Below are positions 38,794-48,159 of a stretch of 64,000 bases of DNA, piece after piece (the stretch's first letter is position 1; the number at the start of each line of letters is the position of its first letter). The stretch is from Terriglobia bacterium (GTDB lineage: Bacteria; Acidobacteriota; Terriglobia; Acidiferrales; UBA7541): the NCBI GenBank assembly GCA_020073375.1, contig JAIQFG010000001.1:62001-126000 (forward strand). The letters are read 5' to 3'. The notes below the pieces were generated by a model. It worked only from the letters and a program-made list of their open reading frames with translations. It had not been told where the DNA came from and searched no databases. The translations under genes were made by a program, and so were the position numbers.

Positions 38794-40284
38794 ATGCGCT
38801 ACCTCCTTGTGTGCCTGCTTCTGGGAATCGGGAGCGTCTCGCTTCTTTGCGCATATTTGGGTATTCCCTTGGAACTGGTCATGGCCGCGCTGGCCGGCTT
38901 GGCAGTAGCGGCTTATTTTGTAATTCGATTCCCGGAATGGTTTCTGGCCGCGGCGTTATTTGCGCCGCAGTGGAAAACGTTTTGGATCTTCAAATCCCTG
39001 GACAAAATCGGGGATCTGACGGTGATCATGCTGTTGTGCCTCGCCGCCGGCTTGATCTGGCGCTATCTGATGCCTGCAGGGCGTTCACATTCATGGAGCC
39101 TGCAAACCATTTTAAATGGCCAATCGGCGCCGCTGCTGGCCTTTTTGGCGTTTGCCGCCATCGTGGCTTTAAGTTACACCTACACCGATGCGCCCAGTTA
39201 CGGCGCATCGAAGCTGTTTCGATTTCTCCTGATTGGCTCCCTCCTGCTGATCTCGCCTTTCTTCCTGATCATGAACGAAAGCAATTTCCGGCGTTTCGCG
39301 CTGATTTTCGTGGGACTTTCGGCGGCGACAGCGATGCAACTGGTATTCGCCCTGGAATTCCGGGTTCATGACGATAGTGTCGACGTCACCAGAATCGGCG
39401 CCGGATGGCTGATGGGAATGTCCATCATCCTTGTTCTGTTTTATCCGCTGGCGCGGAGCAGGCGCCAGCAGCGGGCAATTTATCTTTTTGTTCTTCCGCT
39501 TTTGATCGCCGGCCTGGTGGCGTCGGTTGCGCGCGGGCCCATGGTCGCGCTGTTTTTGGTATCTCTGCTCGGTTTGGCCGTTTGGCTGAAACAAGGCAGG
39601 CTTCGCGCGCATACCGCCATGGGTCTGCTAATTCTTACAGGGATCGGATTTGCGGGCTCTTATTACGCGTTGAGCCGGGCAGACCTCGATAAGTACACCG
39701 CGAAATTGGGGGAATTTGAGACCCTGGCCTCGAGAGGCTCATCCAGCGGAAGCGCGGGGAAACGGCTGAATTTTTATCGAGCGACATTGCCGGCAATCGC
39801 GGATCACCCGGTACTTGGAAAAGGCGTTGGCAGTTGGGCCGTGTTTTACTATGGAAATGATTCGAGGAACTATCCTCACAATCTTCTTCTGGAAATCGCT
39901 TTTGAGGAAGGTTTAGTCGGGCTGGGGGCCTTCTTTGTCCTCCTCTTCCTCGTCGGGACTTCCACCGTTTGGCTGCTGCGCGCATCGAAATCCCAATTCC
40001 TTGCGCTGGGCCTGATGGTGCTGTACTGCGTGACTACCGGTTTGTTCAGCGGGGACCTCGATGACAATCGCGTGCTGTGGATTTGGGTCGGGATGACCCT
40101 GGCGATTTGCCGGAATGTCCGGCTTCAAATGCTTGCCGGCTCCTTTGCCCGCAGATTTTCCTGTCAACCAGCGGACGTTCACTTGCCCTCGGATGGCGTT
40201 TCCGCATACTCAGCCAGATCCGCAGGCGCTGGCACACCGATTCCAAGAAGGAGCCGAGCGTGGCGCGAAAAGTTTGTGTACTAA
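38794..40284 (+). CDS. O-antigen ligase/polymerase-type membrane protein (Wzy-like)
   Basis: 496 residues from ATG 38794 (GTG 38773 also possible; neither has a clear ribosome site). About eleven hydrophobic segments are present. A periplasmic loop contains the pattern YRATLPAIADHPVLGKGVGSW and YPHNLLLEIAFEEGLVG, the H-N-x-x-L/E-x-G-x-x-G signature of the Wzy_C/WaaL family. It should polymerise or ligate undecaprenyl-linked repeats on the periplasmic side. The 3' end overlaps the next gene by 25 bases. Confidence 0.88.
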   Translation: MRYLLVCLLLGIGSVSLLCAYLGIPLELVMAALAGLAVAAYFVIRFPEWFLAAALFAPQWKTFWIFKSLDKIGDLTVIMLLCLAAGLIWRYLMPAGRSHSWSLQTILNGQSAPLLAFLAFAAIVALSYTYTDAPSYGASKLFRFLLIGSLLLISPFFLIMNESNFRRFALIFVGLSAATAMQLVFALEFRVHDDSVDVTRIGAGWLMGMSIILVLFYPLARSRRQQRAIYLFVLPLLIAGLVASVARGPMVALFLVSLLGLAVWLKQGRLRAHTAMGLLILTGIGFAGSYYALSRADLDKYTAKLGEFETLASRGSSSGSAGKRLNFYRATLPAIADHPVLGKGVGSWAVFYYGNDSRNYPHNLLLEIAFEEGLVGLGAFFVLLFLVGTSTVWLLRASKSQFLALGLMVLYCVTTGLFSGDLDDNRVLWIWVGMTLAICRNVRLQMLAGSFARRFSCQPADVHLPSDGVSAYSARSAGAGTPIPRRSRAWREKFVY

Positions 40285-41429
40285 CGTCGGCCCATCCGCC
40301 TACCGACGTGCGCATTTTTCACAAGGAGTGCAAGACACTCGCGCGCGCCGGCTATCAAGTCACGTTGATTGCCACCGCAGACAATCATGCTGTGATCGAC
40401 GGAGTCACGTTGACTCCTCTCCCTCGCTGGAAGAGTCGCTTCGGTCGCATCCTCCGCGGTCCCATCGCTGCTTACCAGAAAGCCCTCGACGCCGATGCGG
40501 ACATTTATCACTTTCACGACCCGGAGCTTATTCCCGTCGCATTGCTCTTGCAAGGCGCCGGGAAAACGGTGATCTACGACATCCACGAAGATGTGCCGCG
40601 GACAATTTCCTACAAGACGTATCTCCCGGGTCTCCTCAAGGAGCCGATCTCTCGAATCGCCGAGATTATTGAAAACTGGGCAGGCGCCAGATTCTCCGCC
40701 CTTGTGGCGGCGAATCCCATCATCGGAGACCGGTTCCTCAAGGTGAACGAAAATACGGCAATCGTGAACAACTACCCGAGAATCGAGGAACTGGAATCCT
40801 CCGCTGAAGCGCCGGCGGATAAACGCGAATCGATCCTGCTCTACGTGGGCATGCGAATCACAAGGGCGCGCGGGGCGCACGAGATGGTCCGCGCCGTGGG
40901 CCTGCTTCCGGACAAACTACATGCGCGACTGAATCTGGTTGGCGCCTGGGATCCTCCGGATTTGCAGGATTCGTTGTCGGCGATTCCGGGTTGGGATCGC
41001 ACCACGTTTGTTGGTCCCCTGAACCGGCCCGGCGTCGCGCGCGAATTGCACCAGGCCCGCGTGGGATTGCTCATATTGCATCCGGAACCCAACTATGTGA
41101 CCTCGCACCCGGTTAAACTTTTTGAGTATATGTGCGCGGGAATCCCCGTGATCGCGTCGGATTTTCCGATCTGGCGAGAGATCGTAACCAAGTCGCAATG
41201 CGGAATCCTGGTTGACCCATTCAATGCAGAACAAATCGCCCAAGCCATGGAATACCTTCTGACACATCCTGAAGAAGCGGCCGAAATGGGCCGGCGCGGG
41301 ATGCGGGCCGTCCACGATCGCTACAACTGGGCGAGTGAGGAAATGCATTTATTGCAGCTTTATGATCGCCTAAGCGGCAGCGAAGCAGTTTATGAAAGAA
41401 ATCTCGCGAATATGGGTTCAACTCCATGA
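40260..41429 (+). CDS. Glycosyltransferase, GT4 family
   Basis: 389 residues starting at GTG 40260, with AAGGAG six bases upstream inside the end of the preceding gene. GT-B fold: N-terminal VCVLTSAHPPTDVRIFHKECKTLA and DIYHFHDPELIPVALLL, C-terminal ILLYVGMRI and a donor site HPVKLFEYMCAGIPVIASDF, whose Glu belongs to the E-x7-E family pattern. It transfers a sugar from a nucleotide donor to the lipid-linked oligosaccharide; donor and linkage are unknown. The stop overlaps the next start as ATGA. Confidence 0.9.
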   Translation: MARKVCVLTSAHPPTDVRIFHKECKTLARAGYQVTLIATADNHAVIDGVTLTPLPRWKSRFGRILRGPIAAYQKALDADADIYHFHDPELIPVALLLQGAGKTVIYDIHEDVPRTISYKTYLPGLLKEPISRIAEIIENWAGARFSALVAANPIIGDRFLKVNENTAIVNNYPRIEELESSAEAPADKRESILLYVGMRITRARGAHEMVRAVGLLPDKLHARLNLVGAWDPPDLQDSLSAIPGWDRTTFVGPLNRPGVARELHQARVGLLILHPEPNYVTSHPVKLFEYMCAGIPVIASDFPIWREIVTKSQCGILVDPFNAEQIAQAMEYLLTHPEEAAEMGRRGMRAVHDRYNWASEEMHLLQLYDRLSGSEAVYERNLANMGSTP

Positions 41430-42721
41430 AATTCCTCGTGCTGACGCAATACTTCGCTCCGGAAATCGGTGCATCCCAGGTGCGGCTGGCTTCGCTTTGC
41501 CGCGAACTCGCCTTGGCCGGCCATCGCGTCGAAGTCGTAACCGCGATGCCAAACCATCCCGCGGGCCGAATTTTCCCCGGGTATAGGGGCCGAATTTGTT
41601 CCGTTGAGGATTGGGAAGGAATTCCCGTTCATCGCGTTTGGCTTTTTGCCGGCAATGAGTCCAATTTGAAGCGTATCGCGAGTTATGCCTCGTTCGCACT
41701 GATGTGCCTGCTGGGGTTGGCGCGTGCCGCGAGGCCGGATTTTATTTTCGTGGATTCCCCGCCCCTGTTCCTCGGAATCCCGGGCTGGATTGCCGCGAAG
41801 CTCTGGGGGGTACCTCTCATCTTTAACGTTGCCGACTTGTGGCCCGATTCCGTGCGGGACCTGGGAGTCCTGCGCGACGGCCTGCCGCTAAGATTTTCCT
41901 ATTGGCTGGAGCGGTGGATTTATCGCCATTCCGATGCAGTCACGGCTGTTACGCAGGGAATACGCGATACGCTTCTTGGTGCAAAGCGCCTCCCTCCGGA
42001 AAAGGTTCTGTTCCTGCCAAACGGTGTGGATACAAATATGTTCCGGCCGCGGCCTGCGGATGCGGAGTTAAAGAGGAAACTGGGGCTCGATGGAAAGCAA
42101 ATCGTTCTCTACGCCGGCACCCACGGGCACGCGGGCGCCGTGGAACAAATTCTGTATGCGGCGTATTGCCTGCGCCATGAGCCATCGATTCATTTTCTCC
42201 TGGTTGGCGAAGGCTCGGAAAAGCAAAAGCTGGTGGAACTGGCTGCGCGTGTGGGCCTCCCCAATCTCACATTCCACAACCAGGTTCCGATTGAGGATAT
42301 GCCAGCATACCTATCCATTTCCGACATGGCTGTGATCACTCTTCGCAAGTCGCGGGTGATGGAAGGCGCGCGCCCGGCGAAGACTTTTGTGATGATGGCC
42401 GCGGGCAAACCCATCGCGTTGGCAGCGGAGGGAGAAGCTGCTCGGCTGATCGAAGCCTCTGGCGCGGGACTGGTGGTGCCGTTCGAGGATTACGAGTCCC
42501 TGGCCCGCGCGATCCACTCCATTCTCCTGGATCCCCGCGAAGCAGCGCGAATGTGCATGAACGGGCGCAGATTTGTGGTGGAGAATTTCCAATGGTCATC
42601 GCTGGTTCGCAACTGGCTGGAGCAACTGTCGGAAGTGTTCCCTTCCCGCGCGAACCCAAAGGCGGATTTCACCCATGCAAAATCGGAAAAAGAAATCGGT
42701 GCCTCGCTTACGCACCATTAG
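41426..42721 (+). CDS. Glycosyltransferase, GT4 family (WbuB-like)
   Basis: 431 residues. The N-terminus is typical of WbuB/WcaI-type enzymes: FLVLTQYFAPEIGASQVRLASL, VVTAMPNHPAGRIFPGY, FVDSPPLFLG, NVADLWPDSVRDLG. The donor domain has LPNGVDTNMFRP, VLYAGTHGHAGAVEQIL, FLLVGEGSEKQKL, and ARPAKTFVMMAAGKPIALAAEGEA. WbuB relatives add L-FucNAc or similar amino sugars, which would suit the amino-sugar precursors made here, but the donor is not decided by sequence. The ATGA overlap with the preceding transferase shows coupling. Confidence 0.9.
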   Translation: MKFLVLTQYFAPEIGASQVRLASLCRELALAGHRVEVVTAMPNHPAGRIFPGYRGRICSVEDWEGIPVHRVWLFAGNESNLKRIASYASFALMCLLGLARAARPDFIFVDSPPLFLGIPGWIAAKLWGVPLIFNVADLWPDSVRDLGVLRDGLPLRFSYWLERWIYRHSDAVTAVTQGIRDTLLGAKRLPPEKVLFLPNGVDTNMFRPRPADAELKRKLGLDGKQIVLYAGTHGHAGAVEQILYAAYCLRHEPSIHFLLVGEGSEKQKLVELAARVGLPNLTFHNQVPIEDMPAYLSISDMAVITLRKSRVMEGARPAKTFVMMAAGKPIALAAEGEAARLIEASGAGLVVPFEDYESLARAIHSILLDPREAARMCMNGRRFVVENFQWSSLVRNWLEQLSEVFPSRANPKADFTHAKSEKEIGASLTHH

Positions 42722-43625
42722 TTCGGTAATTATCGCCACTGCTTGTGGAGCGCTGTTATTGATTGTAACCACAGCCATGGGAACGCAAATCTCGAACCGA
42801 GTGATCACCTGGGGAGGCAATACGCCGGACTGGAACCGCACGCTTCACCTGGGCGGCCTCCGCCTTGGTTGTTCGGACCCGCCGGCCAGTTGCGTGAATT
42901 ATGCCCAGCAATTGGCTAAATCGCAGGGGGTGGGTGAAATCTTCCTGGCGATCCTGCTGGACGCAAACAAGACGCCCGCCTATGCCCGCGAATTCAGCCA
43001 GTTGAGCCTCACTCACCCGTTCCTGCAGGAGGTCGGATTCGACGATTTTGCGAGCCAGTGCCAGCGCCAAAAACTCGGATTTTCCGAATTATCGGGTATG
43101 TTGAACGAAGTCGCGCGCAATTTGAAAAGCGCGAACCCGAATCTCCGCCTTGGGATTACCTTGTACGAGGACGAACTCTCATCCTCGCGTTTCCCGCTGC
43201 GGAACCTGGATGAGGATTTCCGCAAGACCGTTGACTATGTGCACCTGTATCCACATTACCGCAAGGAAGCCCAAAAGTTTTCGGCCTCGATGCAACAGGC
43301 GAAAGAGCTGTTTTCCAGCGCAAAGATTATTCCCGGGATCTACGCGTACGACCGCCGCGACTATCTTCCCTGCGCCGCAGCCAACTCCACGCCCTGCTCG
43401 AACCTGGAGGAGTTGAGCTTGTTCGAGCAATCCCTGAAGGAACGCGTGGCATTGCTCGGAGACCAGAGCGTGGGCTGGATTGAATTTTATCCGGGAAGTT
43501 TTGGCCTTGAAGCCCATTGGGACAAATGGAGCGAGCCTCGCTTTTGCCGGCCTGAACGCGTTCAAGAATGCATCGAGAATACGAAGAAGATGCATGAAGC
43601 AGTCCGCCAAAGCCTTAATCCATAG
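42675..43625 (+). CDS. Secreted protein of unknown function at the end of the EPS operon
   Basis: 316 residues from ATG 42675, overlapping the preceding glycosyltransferase by 47 bases. A basic start (MQNRKKKSVPRLR) and hydrophobic segment (about 14-34, SSVIIATACGALLLIVTTAMG) form a signal or anchor. The rest alternates strands and helices like a TIM barrel (RTLHLGGLRLG, IFLAILLDANKT, LRLGITLYEDEL, VDYVHLYPHYRK, KIIPGIYAYDRRDY, VGWIEFYPGSFG) and holds acidic residues at strand ends (YEDE, YDRRD, EFYPG), as in glycoside hydrolases. It also has paired cysteines. I could not assign it to a named family; a periplasmic glycan-cleaving role is a guess. Confidence 0.7.
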   Translation: MQNRKKKSVPRLRTISSVIIATACGALLLIVTTAMGTQISNRVITWGGNTPDWNRTLHLGGLRLGCSDPPASCVNYAQQLAKSQGVGEIFLAILLDANKTPAYAREFSQLSLTHPFLQEVGFDDFASQCQRQKLGFSELSGMLNEVARNLKSANPNLRLGITLYEDELSSSRFPLRNLDEDFRKTVDYVHLYPHYRKEAQKFSASMQQAKELFSSAKIIPGIYAYDRRDYLPCAAANSTPCSNLEELSLFEQSLKERVALLGDQSVGWIEFYPGSFGLEAHWDKWSEPRFCRPERVQECIENTKKMHEAVRQSLNP

Positions 43626-43705
43626 GATGTCCGCTGCTTAAGCCCATGCGCCGCGAAGCACTTCTCAAGTTTCGCAAGCGCATATCATGCAATCCTTGAA
43701 GGCGC

Positions 43706-45421
43706 CTACGGGGCCACAGCAAAGTAAAATTGCAGATCTCCATCCGTGCGATTTGCCGCTCCCCATTGAGTCCAACCAGCCCAGGAGTTATTTGCTTCAA
43801 ATTCGGCGTATCCATCGGGGAAATAAGTGGTGTTCTTGAATCCGTAGGCGCTGCCTTTGCGGATTGGGAATGCCTGGTAGATGGACGTCACCGCGGCCTC
43901 AAACACCAGATGATAGGTCTGCCCGGGCAGCAACGTATAGGTCGTGGAAAATGGATATATCACCCAGCCATGGACTGGGGAGCTGGAGTTGCTGTTCGCC
44001 ATGGCCGCCGCCGGCACGGTGCCCTGTTCAATGATCGAGCCATCCGCGTGCTCCAGACGAACCTTGAGAGGATCATTCCCGCTAACGCGCGCGACGCGAA
44101 TCGACGCCGAAGTAACTTTCACCTGCGAACCGGAAACCGTAAAGATTTCCCGGATTGCATTCGACCCGGAAATATTTTCAGGCGCACCGGACCATGCTTC
44201 CATGTAGCCGATTCCTTCCGACGCGCCGTCCTGGAAATCGAGCTCGTAGATGGGCGAATACGACTTCCGCTGGCTCCACGCTCCCCCATTCTGCGAAAGC
44301 AGCACGGCGGAGTCGATGTCGCTCACCGTGGGCTGCCCCAGCGTGGTGGGGACCGTCTCACACAGGTCGTCGACCGAAAGGAAGTTCGTCAGAGGGCTGG
44401 CGTCCACATTCTTGAAAACCAGATGGTAGAGCTGGCCCGCGGTAAGCGAGGGGGGCGATGCAAATTTCAGCACATAGAAATATCTTGCCGGCGAGGCAAG
44501 AGAAAGAACGTTGCTGATCGTGTAGCTCGCCAGCACCGAATTTCCGGGGCCGTGCGATGCGGTCCCATCGTCAGCGTGCAACGTCACCTGGATCGTTCCA
44601 CCCGTCCCGGCGGCGTACCCAGCATGGTCCGGGATCAGGTAGATGCGTGTCTGTTCAAGGACCCCGGAGTGCTTCGCCCGAAACCGGTAGCTGACCATAT
44701 TTCCATTCGGGCCCAGGGTCGTGTTCCCCAGGCTGTCCGCACCCAGAGCGGGGCCATAAGATCCAGCAGCCGAAGCGCTGGTCTGCCCGACCGCGGCGAT
44801 ATTGATTGTCAGGTTTGCTTTGGCCGACGATCCCAGGGAATCGGTAACATACGCCGTAAAGGAAAAATTCCCGGAGGCGCCTGGGGTGCCGGACACGGTT
44901 CCCGTGCGCAAATTCATGGCTAGTCCACTCGGAAGACTTCCCGAAAACACGGACCACTGGGCTGGCGCCGCGCCGCCGGTCACCGAAAGGGGCGCACTAT
45001 AAGGGACTTCAACCTGTCCCGCCGGCATCTGAGTCGCCGTAATTTTTATCGGAATAACCACTGCTAGCGGAAGCGAATTGGACACGCGCCCCGTCGAAAT
45101 GTTTTTTACGGCCACCGACGCGACAGATGGTTTCGCAACAGCCTCCGAGGACACCTCGGCTTTCACCTGTCCATCGCTTACGAATGTTGTCTTAAGGTCC
45201 GTACCGTTCCACAATATTTTGGACTGGCTCGAAAAATTAGTGCCCCTCACGTTTAACACGAAGCTGGCTTGTCCGACGGGTACGGCGCTTGGAGATACCT
45301 CCGTGGCCATCGAAGTCATGGCAGCGTCGGCGGTGGACGTTGTTCCGCCTCCCGCGCATCCGATTTGCAGCAAGGCAAGAAATGCGGAATACGCGACGAG
45401 AACCCAACCTGAGATCTTCAT
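43706..45421 (-). CDS. Lipoprotein with IPT/Ig-like domains and a duplicated C-terminal sandwich module
   Basis: 571 residues. The signal peptide ends in a lipobox (LLQIGCAGG, Cys near 22), so the mature protein is a lipoprotein. Residues about 40-125 are an IPT/TIG-like domain (SPSAVPVGQASFVLNVRGTNF, ILWNGTDLKTTFVSDGQVKAEV). Residues about 125-210 are a putative Ig (He_PIG) domain with the hallmark LPSGLAMNLRTGTVSGTP. The C-terminal 350 residues hold two related modules, each ending in a GQ-x-YHLVF strand (SLTAGQLYHLVFKNV and LLPGQTYHLVFEAA). These look like carbohydrate- or surface-binding beta-sandwiches. It is transcribed against the EPS operon, between its last gene and the flippase. The binding target is unknown. 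Confidence 0.75.
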   Translation of the reverse strand: MKISGWVLVAYSAFLALLQIGCAGGGTTSTADAAMTSMATEVSPSAVPVGQASFVLNVRGTNFSSQSKILWNGTDLKTTFVSDGQVKAEVSSEAVAKPSVASVAVKNISTGRVSNSLPLAVVIPIKITATQMPAGQVEVPYSAPLSVTGGAAPAQWSVFSGSLPSGLAMNLRTGTVSGTPGASGNFSFTAYVTDSLGSSAKANLTINIAAVGQTSASAAGSYGPALGADSLGNTTLGPNGNMVSYRFRAKHSGVLEQTRIYLIPDHAGYAAGTGGTIQVTLHADDGTASHGPGNSVLASYTISNVLSLASPARYFYVLKFASPPSLTAGQLYHLVFKNVDASPLTNFLSVDDLCETVPTTLGQPTVSDIDSAVLLSQNGGAWSQRKSYSPIYELDFQDGASEGIGYMEAWSGAPENISGSNAIREIFTVSGSQVKVTSASIRVARVSGNDPLKVRLEHADGSIIEQGTVPAAAMANSNSSSPVHGWVIYPFSTTYTLLPGQTYHLVFEAAVTSIYQAFPIRKGSAYGFKNTTYFPDGYAEFEANNSWAGWTQWGAANRTDGDLQFYFAVAP

Positions 45422-45727
45422 CCATGACTCCCCTCAAGAAATTGTCAGTGCGGCTCGCGAAGCACGCCGTGTAGGCAGCGGAAGGTGGGCAAGAGGGTCG
45501 AGAGTGCTGGCGTCGCGCTTCCATACTTCCATGTATTTTTTCAGGGAGGTTCATGTAGATGCAATGGGGGGAAACATGTAGAGCGCGGGCCTGGTCTAAA
45601 CCTGTACCGATTCTGACCCTGCTCCTTTTATTTGCCTCTTAGGGCGTATCTTTCTGATTATAATTCACTTATTGTCTAGCAGATTCAAGCAAAACCCTGA
45701 AGACGCTCCCGGGTTTTCCACAATGAG
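45422..45727 (+). promoter_or_regulatory. Intergenic region with probable wzx promoter
   Basis: About 300 bases between the divergent lipoprotein and flippase genes. A consensus TATAAT occurs at 45659-45664 on the plus strand, 64 bases before GTG 45728, in a locally AT-rich stretch. No good -35 box stands at 16-18 bases, so the promoter is tentative. GAGGGGAG just before the lipoprotein ATG is its ribosome site. Confidence 0.4.
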
Positions 45728-47410
45728 GTGCCCAAACCCACAATGGACACGGTAACTATTCCCGCAAATCCCAGCCGCGATCTCCGACGATTGCCGAGAT
45801 CGCAAGGGAAATTCATCTCGCACGTCCTTACGCTGATTACTGGAACAGGATTGGCTCAAGTGATTAACGTGCTGGGGACGCTGGTGCTCGCCCGCTTTTT
45901 TGCGCCTGACGAATTTGGTTCCTTCGCGCTGTTCGCTTCGCTGGTTTCCTTCTTGTCCGTGCTGGGAGGCGCGCGCTATGAACTCGCGGTAATGCTCCCC
46001 GAGGAAGACCAGGAGGCGGCAAATATTCTGTTTCTCGCTGTGCTCGTGCTGCTGGGTATTTCCGGAATGTCTTTGGCGGTGGTCGCCGTATTTCATTCCT
46101 CGATGGCCCGGCATCTGGGGGACGAGCGGTTGCGTGTCTGGCTGTGGGGTCTGCCGCTGGCTTTATTTGTCAACGGGCTGTATCAAGTGTTGTCCCTGTG
46201 GTACGGGCGCATGAAGCGATTCCGGCGGGTGGCGACGGCGCGCGTCTGCCAGTCACTGGGCGTGGTCGCCGGCCAGCTTGGTCTGCTCGCCATCCGTCCA
46301 GGCGCATTTGCGTTGATCGCAGGGTGGATTTTGGGGCAGTCGCTGGGCACGCTGATTCTGGTATTTCAAATTATTTATTTTGATGGAGGGTTCCTGCTTG
46401 CTGCGCGCGACTGGGCGATGATCCGCCAGGCGGCGGTAAAATACCGGAATTTCCCCGCTTATAAGGCGCCCAACAGTTTTATTTCAAACGCCACGTCTCA
46501 GCTGGTTGTCGTTATCCTGCGCTTGTTCTCGAATCTCGACGTCGTAGGCTTGTACTCGATGGCCGCACGCGCCGTCTACCTTCCGGTCAGTTTGATTGCG
46601 TCATCCATGAATGATGTGTTTTACGAAAAAGCCGCGACGGAAATCAAGCATGGCAGGCTGGAATCCTTTGTGACCCGCTTGCTTCGGATTCAGGTTGTGC
46701 TGGCCGCTCCACTGCTCGTGCTGATCGCATTCGATGCAAGGCTCATATTTGGGTTTGCGCTGGGCTCAAAATGGGTGCAGGCGGGGACCTATGCCGCAAT
46801 TCTGGCTTTCGCTAGTTTTCTTTATTTTCTTACTTCCTGGCTCGATCGCCTGTTCGATGTGCGTGGGCGCCAGAAACTTTCGTTGATCCTGGAAACTGGG
46901 GGAAACGCCGCTTCCATCGGCGGCCTTGCCTTGGCCCTTTGGTGGCGCCCCCAGCAGGCCGTACTCGGTGTAACGGTTTACGCGGCCGTGCAGGTGCTGT
47001 ACACATCCATCTGGCTGATCATTGCTTACCGGGTCGCGGGATTTCATCCGGGCGCGTTGAAATCCTTGCTGCGGGATGCTGCCGTCTCTTTGGTGTCATC
47101 CGCGGCGGTCGTGGGCGCGATTCATTTTGCATTGCGCGGGTGGCCCGCGTTTCTTGCCTCTGCATTGGCCGTTTCGTGCATCGTCGCATTCACATTTTTC
47201 AAATATGTGCGGGCAAATCTCCCCGCCTCGGCTTTCACTCGAACCAATAGCATGGAAGCACTGTCAGGAGGAGATGAGGACGAGGAATTCCGGCGTGCGC
47301 AACCCAATCAGGCTGAGAATCCTTTCCCTTCTCTTTATCCAGCAAGGTGCGGGAAAGAGGATCCAGTAAGTGAGGAGCAAGCAAAAAGAATCGCTGCGAA
47401 TGGCCTCTGA
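45728..47410 (+). CDS. Wzx-type oligosaccharide flippase
   Basis: 560 residues, polytopic with about twelve to fourteen hydrophobic segments beginning at FISHVLTLITGTGLAQVINVLGTL. The N-terminal ARFFAPDEFGSFALFASLVSFL and ARYELAVMLPEEDQEAANILFL are typical of PST-family (Wzx/RfbX) flippases. It should move undecaprenyl-linked repeat units to the periplasmic face for the Wzy-like polymerase at 38.8 kb. It sits apart from the main operon, with its own promoter region. Start is GTG 45728 or ATG 45743; neither has an ideal ribosome site. The last about 60 residues are polar and unusual for the family. Confidence 0.9.
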   Translation: MPKPTMDTVTIPANPSRDLRRLPRSQGKFISHVLTLITGTGLAQVINVLGTLVLARFFAPDEFGSFALFASLVSFLSVLGGARYELAVMLPEEDQEAANILFLAVLVLLGISGMSLAVVAVFHSSMARHLGDERLRVWLWGLPLALFVNGLYQVLSLWYGRMKRFRRVATARVCQSLGVVAGQLGLLAIRPGAFALIAGWILGQSLGTLILVFQIIYFDGGFLLAARDWAMIRQAAVKYRNFPAYKAPNSFISNATSQLVVVILRLFSNLDVVGLYSMAARAVYLPVSLIASSMNDVFYEKAATEIKHGRLESFVTRLLRIQVVLAAPLLVLIAFDARLIFGFALGSKWVQAGTYAAILAFASFLYFLTSWLDRLFDVRGRQKLSLILETGGNAASIGGLALALWWRPQQAVLGVTVYAAVQVLYTSIWLIIAYRVAGFHPGALKSLLRDAAVSLVSSAAVVGAIHFALRGWPAFLASALAVSCIVAFTFFKYVRANLPASAFTRTNSMEALSGGDEDEEFRRAQPNQAENPFPSLYPARCGKEDPVSEEQAKRIAANGL

Positions 47411-47502
47411 AATCCGAGGGGCCCCGCCTTTGACCCCTCCCTGCCTCGCCGTACCCCCACCGCAGTCCATTTCATTGGCGTACTGGCGCGCGACGAGCAG
47501 CC

Positions 47503-48159
47503 TTAGGCTTCGATGATCTGATTGCGAACCGCGTATCGCACCAACTCGCTCACCGAGTGAATCTCCAGCTTTCGCATGATGTTGGCGCGGTGTGTTTCCG
47601 CTGTCTTGACACTGATGCCGAGGAAGGACGCTACTTCCTTGCTGCTCCTGCCTTCGGAAAGCAATTGCACGATTTCACGCTCCCGCGCCGTGAGCCGGTC
47701 TCCGGGTATCTCCTTCACAGCCGCCCGGGATCCCGAGTGGTTAAACGATGACAGCATCACTTCCGCGGCCTTGGACGTGAAGAATGGCCTGTGATTGGAA
47801 AGCTTTTCCAGCGCGTTGATCAGATCCTGATCGGGATCGGATTTCATAATGTATCCCCGCACTCCAACGTCCAGAATTTCTCGAATCAACTGGTCCGAGT
47901 AGTGGAGAGAAAGGATCAGGATTTCCGTATTCGGCGAGGCCTTGCGAATGCCTCGCGCAGCCTCCACGCCGTTTAACTCCGGCATGGATATATCCAGAAT
48001 CACGATGTCGGGCTTGGATTTTTCCGCCTTGGCGATGGCCTCGCGCCCGGTGTGAGCCTCATCGCAGACGATCCAACCCGGATGCGATTCGACAACGGAC
48101 TTCAGCCCTCGCCGCATCAAATCGTGATCGTCCGCGATCAGGATTCTTAATTCTTTCAT
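47503..48159 (-). CDS. NarL/FixJ-type response regulator, paralogue of the one at 13.3 kb
   Basis: 218 residues; start MKELRILIADDHD at 48159 has GGGGGA upstream, while an ATG four codons earlier overlaps that site. Receiver residues are complete: ADDHD, VILDISMPELNG (phosphoacceptor near 56) and GYIMKSD. The LuxR HTH (LTAREREIVQLL, SSKEVASFLGIS, KTAETHRANIMRKLEIHSVSELVRYAV) is nearly the same as in the 13294-13950 protein, including the shared tail VRYAVRNQIIEA. They probably recognise the same or overlapping DNA sites. It lies 172 bases after the ECF sigma gene on the same strand, so it may be co-transcribed with it. No cognate kinase is present. Confidence 0.93.
   Translation of the reverse strand: MKELRILIADDHDLMRRGLKSVVESHPGWIVCDEAHTGREAIAKAEKSKPDIVILDISMPELNGVEAARGIRKASPNTEILILSLHYSDQLIREILDVGVRGYIMKSDPDQDLINALEKLSNHRPFFTSKAAEVMLSSFNHSGSRAAVKEIPGDRLTAREREIVQLLSEGRSSKEVASFLGISVKTAETHRANIMRKLEIHSVSELVRYAVRNQIIEA

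Noticed and set aside
47416-47439. GAGGGG/CCCCTC stem after wzx as terminator
   Set aside because: Only six pairs with a 12-base loop and no T tract on either strand.
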